A DNA stretch of 64,000 nucleotides from RPRC01 sp034933285 (GCA_034933285.1 JAYFNT010000032.1:1-64000), one strand, 5' to 3'; shown: positions 1-8,620, counted from the first letter of the stretch. Numbers and translations: made by a program. The notes: a model not told the origin generated them from the letters alone.

Positions 1-1
1 G

Positions 2-328
2 GCGAGCCCGCCGGGCAAGACCGACCTGTACCGGAATACCATCCAGGGCTTGTTGTTCGTCAATTACCTGGACGGCGGCAACTGTTCCGCTTCCGGCCCC
101 TACAGCTTCGACAGCAGCGTCCTGATCAGCAGGGGCAGCACATCCTATCCGATGGAAGACTACATAAGCTTCCGCAACGGGGTCAACTCTCCGGCCACCT
201 GCTTCCCCAGGACCAACAACATCATCGACAACACCTGGCCGGTCTCCGACGTCATCGACACTGACGGCAAGCTCCTGCCGGCTTACAGCGAGTTCGTCGG
301 CAAGATCGGCTGGCAGCTGGCGCAATAG
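2..328 (+). CDS. C-terminal part of an unknown protein (5' end outside window)
   Basis: The open frame runs from base 2 without a stop to a TAG at 326-328, so this is the end of a gene that starts before the window. The 108 visible residues are rich in Gly, Ser, Asn, Asp and aromatic residues, contain two Cys, and end in GKIGWQLAQ. There is no membrane segment, so an extracytoplasmic or soluble protein is likely. I do not recognise the family. It is convergent with the methyltransferase gene at 465-1550 and shares a terminator with it. Confidence 0.6.
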   Translation, partial: ASPPGKTDLYRNTIQGLLFVNYLDGGNCSASGPYSFDSSVLISRGSTSYPMEDYISFRNGVNSPATCFPRTNNIIDNTWPVSDVIDTDGKLLPAYSEFVGKIGWQLAQ

Positions 329-350
329 ATTGACAGGCAAGACATTTTAG

Positions 351-391
351 AAAAAGTAAGGCCACCCTTTCCAATGAAAGGGTGGCCTTAC
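351..391. terminator. Bidirectional rho-independent terminator between convergent genes
   Basis: A perfect 16-bp stem (356-371 with 376-391) encloses a 4-base loop (CAAT). On the minus strand it is followed by a run of T (complement of the A run at 351-355), which suits the end of the methyltransferase gene. It also lies 28 bp after the stop of the + strand gene. Confidence 0.85.
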
Positions 392-464
392 TTCCCCGCT
401 CCGGCCCTTATCAGCCATCACCAGGAGTTTCCGGATGAAAACTACTTGGTAAAAAGCCCTTCAA

Positions 465-1550
465 TCAACTGCACTTCCTCAGGTAAAAGCATGCCTGATC
501 ACCTTTTCTTTTCGCATTGAGCTCTTGCGCCATTTCCTCGAACCGGTAGATCTGCGATTGGTTGAACATCGAGTCATGCGGGTTATTTCTGTATGAATTG
601 TCGGCAAGATAATGAATTCCCTTGAGATATTGCTCACTTGCCCAGAATTGTTTGCCAGTCGAGTCATACCGGAGGTCTACGATTTGAAAACCGTGGCTGC
701 GGGCCAGCAAGCAAATGCTCTTGAAAGAATGCAGATAGAAGTGCCGTGGCGCATCCAGCTTGAACCAGCTTGTCTTGTATTTTTCCCAGGCAAAGGAGGA
801 AACAACCGGAATCCTGATCAATAACAATCCATTATCGGAGAGTTTTTGCCCGAGAAGTTGAAAAGCTTTATGTGGATCAGGCATGTGCTCCAGGGAATGG
901 TTGAGCATGACAAAATCAAACTGGCCGTCAACATCCGATAATTCGCCTTTGCTGATGCAAACTCCATTCGCCTGAATAATGTCTGATTTTATGAATGGAT
1001 CAACACCGTACAATTCATGAAATCCCTCGTTTCGCAGTTGGACAAGCAGCTTTCCCGATCCTGAGCCGACATCCAGGATCCTGTGTTCCAACTGCAAGCC
1101 AATGCCCAGCAACCAGCCAGGTAAATCCGGGGCCCCGTATATCACCCCCATCAACCAACCAAGAAAGTTTCTTCGTCCAAGCAGGCTTGCCGTCCTTCTT
1201 CGTTTCATCAAGTCTCGCAGGAAGCCGATCTTATATGGTTTTGGCATTTCGAATGAATAATATCCCGGGGGATAATATTTTCCCAAATCAGCAGGAATTT
1301 CTCTGATCTGCAAACAACCACACGAGGAACATTGAAAATATTCGAATTCATCGCGCAAGCCGAAAATCATTTCCCGTGCGATATGAATCTCATTATTTAT
1401 GCTGTTTCCACATATGCGGCATTTAAGCACTTTATCTTCTTTCAATACGCCATGGTCGCGCCAAGTAAATCTGAGTCGATACGACACAAAAGCAGTTGTA
1501 AAGCTGTTGGAAAAATGACATGGATAGCATCGGGCAGCGGAATTATCCAT
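465..1550 (-). CDS. Class I SAM-dependent methyltransferase with zinc-ribbon-like N-terminus
   Basis: This is probably a methyltransferase acting in surface-glycan or lipid modification. Residues about 44-80 carry two CxxC pairs (CRICG and CSSCG), a zinc-ribbon-like start common in glycan-cluster methyltransferases. Motif I of the Rossmann fold reads ILDVGSGSGKLL, followed by an acidic residue in YGVDPF, and the later motif is FVMLNHSLEHMPDP. The first about 40 residues look unlike the family and have no ribosome site, so a GTG near 1430 or TTG near 1445 may be the true start. It is the last gene of a minus-strand group with an acetyltransferase, glycosyltransferase and flippase. The substrate is unknown. 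Confidence 0.75.
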   Translation of the reverse strand: MDNSAARCYPCHFSNSFTTAFVSYRLRFTWRDHGVLKEDKVLKCRICGNSINNEIHIAREMIFGLRDEFEYFQCSSCGCLQIREIPADLGKYYPPGYYSFEMPKPYKIGFLRDLMKRRRTASLLGRRNFLGWLMGVIYGAPDLPGWLLGIGLQLEHRILDVGSGSGKLLVQLRNEGFHELYGVDPFIKSDIIQANGVCISKGELSDVDGQFDFVMLNHSLEHMPDPHKAFQLLGQKLSDNGLLLIRIPVVSSFAWEKYKTSWFKLDAPRHFYLHSFKSICLLARSHGFQIVDLRYDSTGKQFWASEQYLKGIHYLADNSYRNNPHDSMFNQSQIYRFEEMAQELNAKRKGDQACFYLRKCS

Positions 1551-1636
1551 GTCATAATAAATTAAATATTATAAATTATCAATAGCCAACAATTATCTTT
1601 TGTTTTCACCAACTGGCACCGGATATTGAAATAAAT

Positions 1637-2227
1637 CTATTCAGTCGCTTTCCCGCCCCTGAACCCGATCATCCGTGCCGGATTACCCGCGATGATCGCA
1701 TAGGGTTTATACGCCTTCGCCCCGACCACGGAGCCTGCCGCGACCACGCAACCGTCGGGCAGTATGACTCCCGGCAGGATGAAGGCATTCGATGCGATAA
1801 ATACATCGTTGCCGATTATGACTTCCGAGGTAGTCTCATCCTGTTCCCGAATCAGCTTGTCCGGGTCCTGGACATCGTGGTTTACTGACCAGATCTTCAC
1901 TCCGGGCGCTGTCATGACATCGTTTCCAAGGGTCACACCTCCCCGGGCCTGGATGAAGTTGTCATAACCTATGCTGACATTGTCCCCGATCTTCAGCTTC
2001 TCCATGGAACGGAAGCGGGTCCCCGCAAGCACCCGGAAGTTTGCCCCGCAACTGGCGACCCGCTTCGACACGAAACGTCCCCTCAGCATGTCGCCAAACA
2101 GCCCAGGAATTCCCGCCATGAGAAAATACAGCAGGTACTTCCTTTCAGCGGGATCGGCGATATCCCACCAGAGCCTTTTCACCAGCTTCCTTGTCGTGTA
2201 TTCGGTCACTTGCAAACAGCCCTCCAT
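1637..2227 (-). CDS. Hexapeptide-repeat acyltransferase (WcaF/Vat-like)
   Basis: A 196-residue left-handed beta-helix acyltransferase, probably O-acetylating a sugar of the polymer made by its neighbours. The C-terminal two thirds show hexapeptide-type repeats (IGDNVSIGYDNF, LGNDVMTAPGVKI, IGNDVFIASNAFI, LPDGCVVAAGSVV) and the usual end NPARMIG. Catalytic-type His is present in SVNHDVQD. I place the start at the ATG at 2227, since the longer frame overlaps the preceding glycosyltransferase, whose stop is at 2235. That leaves 7 bp between the genes, as in an operon. Acetyl-CoA is the likely donor; the acceptor is not visible. Confidence 0.8.
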   Translation of the reverse strand: MEGCLQVTEYTTRKLVKRLWWDIADPAERKYLLYFLMAGIPGLFGDMLRGRFVSKRVASCGANFRVLAGTRFRSMEKLKIGDNVSIGYDNFIQARGGVTLGNDVMTAPGVKIWSVNHDVQDPDKLIREQDETTSEVIIGNDVFIASNAFILPGVILPDGCVVAAGSVVGAKAYKPYAIIAGNPARMIGFRGGKATE

Positions 2228-2234
2228 TTCAAGA

Positions 2235-3416
2235 TCAGTTTCTACCCTCTGCGAGGTCTTCGAGCATGTCCGCGATTTCGCATGACACCCCCTGCTGCGA
2301 GACAACTTCGTTCAATTTTTTGTTCCCGGATTTTCCGATATCTTCAATATCGTCGGCAATTTCCCTGACAGCCTTCTCAAGTGAGTCGATGTCATAATCG
2401 CACAAATGAACGTTTCCATACATCCGTTCCAGGTGTTCCGTTGCAGGTGTTCGAGTCGTGACCAGCGGGGTCCCCATGGCAATGGCGTCGTAACACTTTA
2501 TCGGGCATATGGCCCTTGCATATTCGGAATCCGGATTTGTAGTCACGAGGTATGCGTCAAGCGCTGCGGTAAATTCTGCAGCCTCACCATAAGGCACCCT
2601 ACCCAGCAGCGTAACGGCAGACTTCTTCAATGAGGCAACCCATGCCTTCACCTCCCCGAACAGCGGCCCGTCACCGGCGATAAGGAAATGAATTTTCCCT
2701 TCCCCGGCCAGTCTCTCGACAAGCGGCAACAACATTTCCCTGAGCCCCTTGAACTCGGTCATGGAACCAAGCCACCCAACCAGGAAGATATTCTTATCTA
2801 TACCCAATTTACTGCGCAAATCCCCTTTTGTCACAGCGCGGTTGAAAACATTCCGATCCACGCCCCAGCGAGCAACGATAAGCCTCGATTCGTCAGCCCC
2901 GTTCCGGGCCAGTAATTCTTTCATCTCCGGGGTCACGCAAAGGACACGTTTGCATAAACCGTAGATTGAGTTCATAGCCTTATGACATTTGCTTTTCGCA
3001 TCTGAATCGCTCAATTCCCTGTTCGCCAACTTGAATTCGCATACCGGATCGATAGTGTCATAGATGGTTTCGATGCCAAGCACCCGCAGGATTCGGACCA
3101 ACCAGGACAGCTCCCTGGCTGCCGTTATCACCCAACCGGACAACCAGAAATACTTTATCCCTTTTGCTCGAAGCATTAATCCGAGATAAATCGGCAGCAG
3201 ATAGGTACGGCCTCTGATGTTGAGATCATCATAGTGAAGGATATGATCATCGACGGGCACGCCTTCGTTTATTCCTGATTTCGGAACAAGCCATATTACG
3301 TGCCAGCCACGCGCCAGCAGCTCTTCCGTAAGGAAATACTGGCGGTTATTTCTCGGGAAACGAAGCACCGGATATACGAAAAAGGCTATGGATTTCATTG
3401 TACGATGCATATCCAC
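2235..3416 (-). CDS. Glycosyltransferase, GT4-like
   Basis: A GT-B glycosyltransferase of about 390 residues. The C-terminal half has the group 1 pattern: GWLGSMTEFKGLREML, then FLIAGDGPLFGEVK, then a nucleotide-sugar region YDAIAMGTPLVTTRTPA. The classic E-x7-E pair is not obvious. The start is uncertain: GTG at 3416 shares a base with the stop of the flippase gene, and ATG codons follow at 3410 and 3398 (MKSIAFF, the more family-like N-terminus). It sits between flippase and acetyltransferase genes, so it probably adds one sugar to the same repeat unit. Donor and linkage cannot be read from sequence. Confidence 0.8.
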   Translation of the reverse strand: MDMHRTMKSIAFFVYPVLRFPRNNRQYFLTEELLARGWHVIWLVPKSGINEGVPVDDHILHYDDLNIRGRTYLLPIYLGLMLRAKGIKYFWLSGWVITAARELSWLVRILRVLGIETIYDTIDPVCEFKLANRELSDSDAKSKCHKAMNSIYGLCKRVLCVTPEMKELLARNGADESRLIVARWGVDRNVFNRAVTKGDLRSKLGIDKNIFLVGWLGSMTEFKGLREMLLPLVERLAGEGKIHFLIAGDGPLFGEVKAWVASLKKSAVTLLGRVPYGEAAEFTAALDAYLVTTNPDSEYARAICPIKCYDAIAMGTPLVTTRTPATEHLERMYGNVHLCDYDIDSLEKAVREIADDIEDIGKSGNKKLNEVVSQQGVSCEIADMLEDLAEGRN

Positions 3417-4915
3417 TATCTGGCCCCGATAAGGCCTTTGAGTTTGAGTAATGAAGACCTGGGGTCAAAGAGCATCTCGCGGGCCTCCTTCCGAAGGTCG
3501 GCAGGCAGAAAAGGCAGATACAGCAAGGCAAACACACAGACCGCGACCGCAACCGTGTTGGTCATCAAGGACAGGAATATGGACTCACTTCTAAGTATAT
3601 CGGAAAATTTCCAGATCAACCCCGCAACCGCACCCAGTCCCAATACCCGGCCCCATTCCAGCTGCATGTCGTAGTATTTCCTGGACCTGACCAGCACCCA
3701 GACCATCCTGGCCGCGAATGCCAGCAGAGTTGCCCATGCTGCGCCCATAGCGCCGAACCTTGGTATGAGCAGAAGATAGCCGGCGCTGACGACTATTGCA
3801 GCAATGATCGATCCGTAGGTAAATTCAATTGTCCTGTCCTTGACCAGGATCCCCATGTTTCCATAGCCGGTAATGCAATTGAATATGTAAGCAAGGCACA
3901 CAACCGGAATCAACTCGGCAGCCCGCCAGTATTCCCTGTTGGCCATGATCATTATCACGTTTCTCCCGAACAGGGAAATTCCAATAGCAACTATGGCAAG
4001 AATAGCCGCATAAATGAGGAACACACTCCTATAGACGGCAGCCGGATTCTCATGTTCCTTATAAATGCGAAACTTTTCACTGTCCCAGACGTTGAAGAAT
4101 GGATCGCCGGCAATGAAAGTCAGCAAAAATCCGAACTTGTACCCCAACGAATACACGCCGACCTGATCCAGCCCCCCGCCGAAAAGCCTCAAAAAATAAC
4201 GGTCGCCGAAGTTTATGTAAAAAGAAAGCGCGCCCACAGCCATGAAGGGGAGGCTGAACCCCATCATCTCCTTTGCCTTTGAGAAGGAAAAACAAATGCC
4301 GGTGTTCCTGATCAGATAGAATCCCAGCAACAGTGTCATAATTGCACCGGAAATAAGCGCGGAATAGATGACACCCTCAACATGCAGCTGGCGGAATACG
4401 ACGAAATATATATTCAGGCCCAGCATTATGACCAGCTTTGTGATGCTCGCAACAAGATACAGCCAGGGCTTCTGCTGGGCACGCAGCATTACCATGGGGG
4501 TTTCCACCAGTCCCTGAAACACCATGGAAAGGGAGAACAACCGTAAAAGCCCTACCATGTGCACGCCGTTTCCGAACACAGCGGAAGCCAGCTGATCAGC
4601 AAACACCAGCACGCACACCATTCCCAGCAAACTGGAAGCCAGTGTAGTCACATAAGAGCTGAACAATACCTGGTTGCGGTCTTCTTCCCGGTCGTACTTG
4701 AAGTAATACCTGTATATGCTCTGTCCGATGCGGAGACTCAGCAAAAGCCCTACGAGGTCGATGACCATCGAAAGCAACTCGATGACTCCATAGTCGGCCG
4801 GGGTAAGGTTCCTCGTATAGATGGGCAGCATGATGAAGCTGACAGCCCTTGCCAGAAGGCTGCCCAGCAGATAGATGCCGCTATGCCCGATAATTCGTCG
4901 GCCGTGTTTGCCCAT
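3416..4915 (-). CDS. Polysaccharide flippase, Wzx/MOP family
   Basis: This 499-residue integral membrane protein should flip lipid-linked oligosaccharide across the inner membrane. It starts with the typical IGHSGIYLLGSLLARAVSFIMLPIYTR-type N-terminus followed by LTPADYGVIELL, and has about a dozen hydrophobic segments spread over its whole length. The length suits the family. The gene is directly followed by a glycosyltransferase whose possible GTG start overlaps its stop. Since no other flippase is seen in the exosortase locus downstream, it may serve that locus or a separate glycan; this is inference. Confidence 0.85.
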   Translation of the reverse strand: MGKHGRRIIGHSGIYLLGSLLARAVSFIMLPIYTRNLTPADYGVIELLSMVIDLVGLLLSLRIGQSIYRYYFKYDREEDRNQVLFSSYVTTLASSLLGMVCVLVFADQLASAVFGNGVHMVGLLRLFSLSMVFQGLVETPMVMLRAQQKPWLYLVASITKLVIMLGLNIYFVVFRQLHVEGVIYSALISGAIMTLLLGFYLIRNTGICFSFSKAKEMMGFSLPFMAVGALSFYINFGDRYFLRLFGGGLDQVGVYSLGYKFGFLLTFIAGDPFFNVWDSEKFRIYKEHENPAAVYRSVFLIYAAILAIVAIGISLFGRNVIMIMANREYWRAAELIPVVCLAYIFNCITGYGNMGILVKDRTIEFTYGSIIAAIVVSAGYLLLIPRFGAMGAAWATLLAFAARMVWVLVRSRKYYDMQLEWGRVLGLGAVAGLIWKFSDILRSESIFLSLMTNTVAVAVCVFALLYLPFLPADLRKEAREMLFDPRSSLLKLKGLIGAR

Positions 4916-4947
4916 GCCGTTTGTTCATCCTCTCCCCAAATAAAATC

Positions 4948-6063
4948 TTACTTGGCAATACCCTGTTTCCAGAGACGGTGTTTCTCTACCAACAGCGGGA
5001 CAAACTCCTCAGTGGCCTTTTGCAGACCCGCGGAAGAAGGATGATTGTCTCCTGCTTTCCGCGGATATGCCAGTGTATGGTGAGCGACTGCAACGATATG
5101 CTGTTCTTTTCCCTTCCACATCCGATGATGGTTTCCGGTTTCCTCCCCGGTATCGGACCTGTGCCCTTCGCGAGCCGAGGTAAGTACGTTGTAGAGATCG
5201 AAAACCATTACATTATTATATGGATAGTTATTCTCTTTCAGCCAGTCGTTATACAGCCAGTTCGCAAAACCCCGGGCAATCATGCCGTTCTCCGGCAGTT
5301 CGTTGCGCGGTGGAGGGGTAACTACTACGAAGAACTTGTCCGGACGGCTCTTGAAGTATTTGAGAACCTCATTGAATGTACGTTTCGCGTTGGCTATCGT
5401 ATGCTGATCCGAATCAGCCGTGTAATTGCGCGGCGGGTCTGGCGCGTCGTTGGCCGTATCGCCCGGTTTTCCTTTGAACAACGTATTAGGATAACAGGAC
5501 TTGAACATGACGATTTCGTTCTCACCATCCGGTTCGAATGCGACAAGCTTTCCATCATTGGCATGGCCGCCGAACCGGTCGGTCTCGTTGTTTTCCCGGT
5601 AGACCGCTCTCATGATCATGGCGGTATCCTGACCGGAAAACCAGTCGTACATCTGCCCGATATCGGTCCTGTCCCCAATGCCGTACGCCCCAGAATGGTC
5701 CTGCTTGAGCACGCCCAGCGCCTTCCTTTTCGCGCGCTTGAACGCGCTGTCGGTGAGCTCCGGAGGTTCCCAGCCGTAGGTAATGTCATTTACGTAGAAA
5801 TTGTTATGATTCAATTCCCGGACCAAATTGCCATTCCCATGTTCCAGCCAATGGCCGCCGACCGAATGATGGATAAAAACCAGTTTATAAACCGGACGGG
5901 AACTGCTTGCCGAACTGCTATTTTTCATCGCCATGGAAGGCCTCTTGTCCTTGTCCTTGTGAGAAACCCCATCCTGCGCACACCCACACGCTGATAATAA
6001 AAGAATTGCCCCAAAGGCGACATTGATGCGGTATGGCTTGAATGCCTTGATAATTATACCCAT
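4948..6063 (-). CDS. SGNH-hydrolase-like lipoprotein
   Basis: A 371-residue predicted lipoprotein: a basic start and hydrophobic stretch end in the lipobox LLSAC, with the lipidated Cys near residue 26. A Ser/Lys-rich linker follows. The body shows an SGNH-like layout: FIHHSVGGHWL near the start as the possible nucleophile block, FKSCYPN as the Asn-type block, VVTPPPRNE, and DNHPSSAGL as the Asp-His block. It may deacetylate or otherwise trim a surface polysaccharide. The ATG at 6063 is chosen because GGAGGA lies 5 bases upstream. The SGNH assignment is from motif layout only. Confidence 0.6.
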   Translation of the reverse strand: MGIIIKAFKPYRINVAFGAILLLSACGCAQDGVSHKDKDKRPSMAMKNSSSASSSRPVYKLVFIHHSVGGHWLEHGNGNLVRELNHNNFYVNDITYGWEPPELTDSAFKRAKRKALGVLKQDHSGAYGIGDRTDIGQMYDWFSGQDTAMIMRAVYRENNETDRFGGHANDGKLVAFEPDGENEIVMFKSCYPNTLFKGKPGDTANDAPDPPRNYTADSDQHTIANAKRTFNEVLKYFKSRPDKFFVVVTPPPRNELPENGMIARGFANWLYNDWLKENNYPYNNVMVFDLYNVLTSAREGHRSDTGEETGNHHRMWKGKEQHIVAVAHHTLAYPRKAGDNHPSSAGLQKATEEFVPLLVEKHRLWKQGIAK

Positions 6064-6383
6064 TTGTCCTCCAGATGTTGCTGCTGGCAAGAGTGTTCAA
6101 CCGGCATCGAAAACCTTTGAAGAAAATCTGCACGCAGAGAATGGTATGCACATTGAGAAAAAAATCAATTCCTTACTCCCGGCGGATCAATATATCACCC
6201 TGTTTTTATCTAAGTCAACGATATTCCAGCCATTTTTGCAATTTTCCGCATCACCTTCACCCTGGAAGGTTCAACAGACAGCAAATTTCTTCCGAGGTTC
6301 TGTGATCCCTATCCAACATGACCGCATAAAGCTGCTATCCTGCTGATATTTCATGTAATATCTCGTAGCAGTAAAATGTTTTG

Positions 6384-6412
6384 TTGACATGATGAGGATG
6401 GTACGTTATAAG
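6384..6412 (+). promoter_or_regulatory. Sigma-70 promoter of the riboswitch transcript
   Basis: TTGACA (6384-6389) and TATAAG (6407-6412) are separated by exactly 17 bp. Transcription would start near 6419 and run about 160 bases before the aptamer. It is the best sigma-70 match I find in the region. Confidence 0.7.
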
Positions 6413-6579
6413 CCGATATGATATTTATTCATACGTGTTAGTGAATATTTTCACTGTCCTCAGGTATGGCAATACATAATGTGCTTCGATATGCCGAAAC
6501 GAACGATATCGTGATTAATATCACATATGCATCTTTGATTTCAGGCGATAAATGTATCAAACAGAAAATCAGAAGACGC

Positions 6580-6664
6580 GGTAAACGATAATACTATACC
6601 ATTCGCGAGGATGGGACGGAAAGCCTAAAGGGTCTCACCGAGACAGCCGGGATGCCGAAATACC
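6580..6664 (+). promoter_or_regulatory. GEMM-Ib riboswitch aptamer (3',3'-cGAMP type)
   Basis: The segment has the GEMM-I core: GGTA at 6580 pairing with TACC at 6661; a stem CCATTC/GGATGG capped by a GCGA tetraloop (6599-6614); GGGACGGAAAGCCTA; a GTCTC/GAGAC stem; and AGCCGGGATGCCGAAA. Aligned without gaps to the Vc2 c-di-GMP aptamer, the ligand-contacting G20 is replaced by A (segment AATACTATACC). That is the change known to favour 3',3'-cGAMP, and the whole segment closely resembles the Geobacter cGAMP riboswitches as I recall them. It lies 77 bp upstream of the secreted-protein gene at 6742. Confidence 0.88.
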
Positions 6665-6691
6665 AAAATGGTTTCGGGCCCGGCTTTTTTT
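6645..6691 (+). terminator. Riboswitch-controlled terminator
   Basis: AGCCGGG (6645-6651) can pair with CCCGGCT ending at 6685, and CCGAAATACC with GGTTTCGG, followed by seven T (6685-6691). The left arm is the 3' part of the aptamer, so aptamer folding and terminator folding exclude each other. Ligand binding should therefore turn the downstream gene on. Confidence 0.85.
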
Positions 6692-6741
6692 GTGGATAAC
6701 AGATCACCTTCAGTTTATCAACAACAATAGGAGTATATATC

Positions 6742-7617
6742 ATGACAAAGAAATTAAGAATTTCGTTGATCAATTTAGCCACAATTGCAGCTGCACTTTG
6801 CATAAGTACCTCATCTTATAGTGCTTCATTTTTTCAAGACAGCTTTGAAAGCGGAGACGCGTCACATGCGGAAAACGGCACTCATTGGGGCATAGCTGAA
6901 TCCCCAAGAGTAATTGTTTCAGACACACTAGCCCATACCGGCAAATACTCGTTGCGTTTTCGTTATGCTCCAACAGCAGCTGGAGCTGATTATACAGCAG
7001 AAGAGCGATTTTATTTCGGCACACAGAGGAATGAAGTCTATATTCGTTATTACATTTATTTCCCTACAAATTATGTTCATAGAAGCGACGGTGGTCCAAC
7101 CAATAACAAATTATTTATATTGTTTCAATCTGGAGCAACGTACTCAACGAATCCTATAGTACTTGGAGCCGAACTTGAGCAAGGCACAACTGCAATATCA
7201 AATATTACAGGCAAAGGCTGGAAAACGGGATATCCTGCCACATTATCATATACAAGCGGAGGATATGGTTATTATTCAGCATTGCCACAATGGAGAATCA
7301 CATCCGCCGACCTGGGTAAATGGTTGTGCTTTGAATGGCATATTAAGCGCGACTCAGGCGCAGGAGACGGCGCATTTGAGTTATGGGTCGATGGCGTCAG
7401 AGTTGGTGGATCAACAAATCTTTCATATGCAGGCGCTTCTTCATTTAGCGGATATTTTGGAGAAGGGTATTTGATGGGCTGGGCAAACTCTGGATTTGAT
7501 CAGCAAACCGATTTCTACATTGACGATGTCGTTTTTTCCGACAGCTATATTGGACCATTGGGTACAGGGAGTTCCATCAATAGCCCGCAGCTATCAATAT
7601 CATCCTTCTCCAAGTGA
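6742..7617 (+). CDS. Secreted concanavalin-like (polysaccharide lyase-like) protein under riboswitch control
   Basis: A 291-residue exported protein with a clear signal peptide (Lys-rich start, hydrophobic core, cleavage near SSYSA). The mature part begins FFQDSFESGD and is rich in aromatic, Gly and Ser residues. It contains alternating strands such as KYSLRFRYAP, YIRYYIYFP, FEWHIKRD, FELWVDGVRV and DFYIDDVVFSD, the pattern of a jelly-roll/ConA-like domain seen in polysaccharide lyases and binding proteins. I see no PEP-CTERM tail or catalytic signature. AGGAG lies 8 bases before the ATG. It is expressed alone behind the cGAMP-type switch. Polysaccharide binding or cleavage is inference. Confidence 0.75.
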   Translation: MTKKLRISLINLATIAAALCISTSSYSASFFQDSFESGDASHAENGTHWGIAESPRVIVSDTLAHTGKYSLRFRYAPTAAGADYTAEERFYFGTQRNEVYIRYYIYFPTNYVHRSDGGPTNNKLFILFQSGATYSTNPIVLGAELEQGTTAISNITGKGWKTGYPATLSYTSGGYGYYSALPQWRITSADLGKWLCFEWHIKRDSGAGDGAFELWVDGVRVGGSTNLSYAGASSFSGYFGEGYLMGWANSGFDQQTDFYIDDVVFSDSYIGPLGTGSSINSPQLSISSFSK

Positions 7618-7694
7618 TAAGTGTTTTATGTTTATGGTTTCGCGATAAAAAGCCTGCAGCAAAACGATATCCCCAAAAAATGAAATGATCAAAA

Positions 7695-7728
7695 TGACGT
7701 CATTCCGGCGAAAATCGGAATGACGTCA
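7695..7728. terminator. Hairpin, probable terminator, similar to dispersed TCATTCC repeats
   Basis: A perfect 13-bp stem TGACGTCATTCCG/CGGAATGACGTCA encloses an 8-base loop, about 80 bp after the stop of the secreted-protein gene. The TCATTCCGGCG core matches the repeat copies near 52231 and 56123, so it may be a repeat recruited as a terminator. There is no T run on the + strand. Confidence 0.55.
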
Positions 7729-7881
7729 AAAAACTCATCACGTCATATTACATATCCTTAAATATTTTTCTATCATTCTGCTTTATTTTTTGATATTAGT
7801 TAATGTCGAAAGTCTTTACATGTTTCTACTTTTTTTCCCAGGAGCCACCCACTCAAGTGTACTTACAAGAATTTAGATAAT

Positions 7882-7897
7882 TGGCATTTTTCATGCA
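7882..7897 (+). promoter_or_regulatory. Sigma-54 promoter of PEP-CTERM gene
   Basis: TGGCATTTTTCATGCA keeps the invariant GG and GC at the exact sigma-54 spacing (consensus TGGCAC-N5-TTGCA). The predicted start near 7908 gives a leader of about 32 bases to the ATG at 7941. Confidence 0.75.
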
Positions 7898-7940
7898 TAT
7901 CATAAACTGCCCGCTATAAATAAAATTGGGAGCAATGACT

Positions 7941-8597
7941 ATGAAGACAAACAAGTTGATGCTTTTATCGTTAATTTTTGTTCCGATATTATTAACTTCA
8001 GTATTTTCTTCATTTGCAATAGGGGAAAGCTATACCTACGAGTACAGAGGTCCATCATATTATTGGGATAACTCAACAATGCAATATGACCATCTGGAAA
8101 TGAGTTTCACGTTAAGCAGCCTTCTCCCAGCATCCTCAAGTCAAACAATCGATCTTCTTACCGACCCATCATTCTCCCTCAACATGACTGTAGGTCCTGT
8201 AAGCATGAATACAACTCAGTCTGTCATTGCAAGCTTAAGTGCGTTTGTGCACAGCACTGATTCTTCTGGCACCCCAACAAGCTGGACGATTTATTTGAAC
8301 GGAGAAGACTACCTTATCAATTCTCAATACACATACGATCCAATGGTCGTGACACCTTACACGGAGCCCGGTGCTTGTTATGGAGTTGACAAGCTTGTTA
8401 CAACGCCAGATGATGTTCTTCTTTGGGACAGCGGCCTGCAGGGAATGGAAATTCCGCCAAGTTACTTATGGAAATCCAATCTAAACCCAACCCTGCCAGT
8501 CCCTGAACCAACAATAATGGTTCTTCTAGGATCAGTTTTTTCTTTGGTTGGACTAAAGAGGATTATTTCAAAAAAATCAGGCTCACTTCCTAACTGA
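7941..8597 (+). CDS. PEP-CTERM sorting-domain protein
   Basis: A 218-residue exported protein with a signal peptide (MKTNKLMLLSL start, cleavage near SFAIG) and a C-terminal PEP-CTERM signal: VPEP about 30 residues from the end, a hydrophobic stretch, then KRIISKK. PEP-CTERM proteins are substrates of the EpsH/XrtA exosortase, which is encoded at 22739-23572. The central 150 residues (strand-rich, many Ser/Thr/Tyr) match no family I know. The ATG at 7941 is preferred over upstream TTG and ATG codons because GGGAG lies 8 bases before it. Likely a surface or matrix protein made together with the exopolysaccharide. Confidence 0.85.
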   Translation: MKTNKLMLLSLIFVPILLTSVFSSFAIGESYTYEYRGPSYYWDNSTMQYDHLEMSFTLSSLLPASSSQTIDLLTDPSFSLNMTVGPVSMNTTQSVIASLSAFVHSTDSSGTPTSWTIYLNGEDYLINSQYTYDPMVVTPYTEPGACYGVDKLVTTPDDVLLWDSGLQGMEIPPSYLWKSNLNPTLPVPEPTIMVLLGSVFSLVGLKRIISKKSGSLPN

Positions 8598-8620
8598 CCC
8601 TTATTTATGCGCCTTATCAA

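Larger units (their letters stand above)
6064..6741. other. Divergent intergenic region with riboswitch leader
   Basis: This 678-bp gap separates the minus-strand lipoprotein gene from the + strand secreted-protein gene. Its right half holds a sigma-70 promoter, a GEMM-Ib aptamer and a terminator, listed separately. I see no gene in the AT-rich left half (6064-6380), which should carry the promoter of the minus-strand gene. Confidence 0.7.
7618..7940. other. Intergenic region with terminator and sigma-54 promoter
   Basis: This 323-bp AT-rich gap contains a 13-bp hairpin at 7695-7728 and a -24/-12 promoter at 7882-7897. Nothing gene-like lies between them; 7740-7870 is where an activator of the sigma-54 promoter would bind. 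A short palindrome AAGTGTACTT is seen near 7855. Confidence 0.6.

Noticed and set aside
4921..5994. 357-residue + strand frame opposite the SGNH-like lipoprotein
   Set aside because: The minus-strand frame has a lipobox, ribosome site and motif blocks; the + frame has none.
7417..7617. PEP-CTERM tail on the riboswitch-controlled protein
   Set aside because: The C-terminus lacks VPEP, a hydrophobic segment and a basic end.
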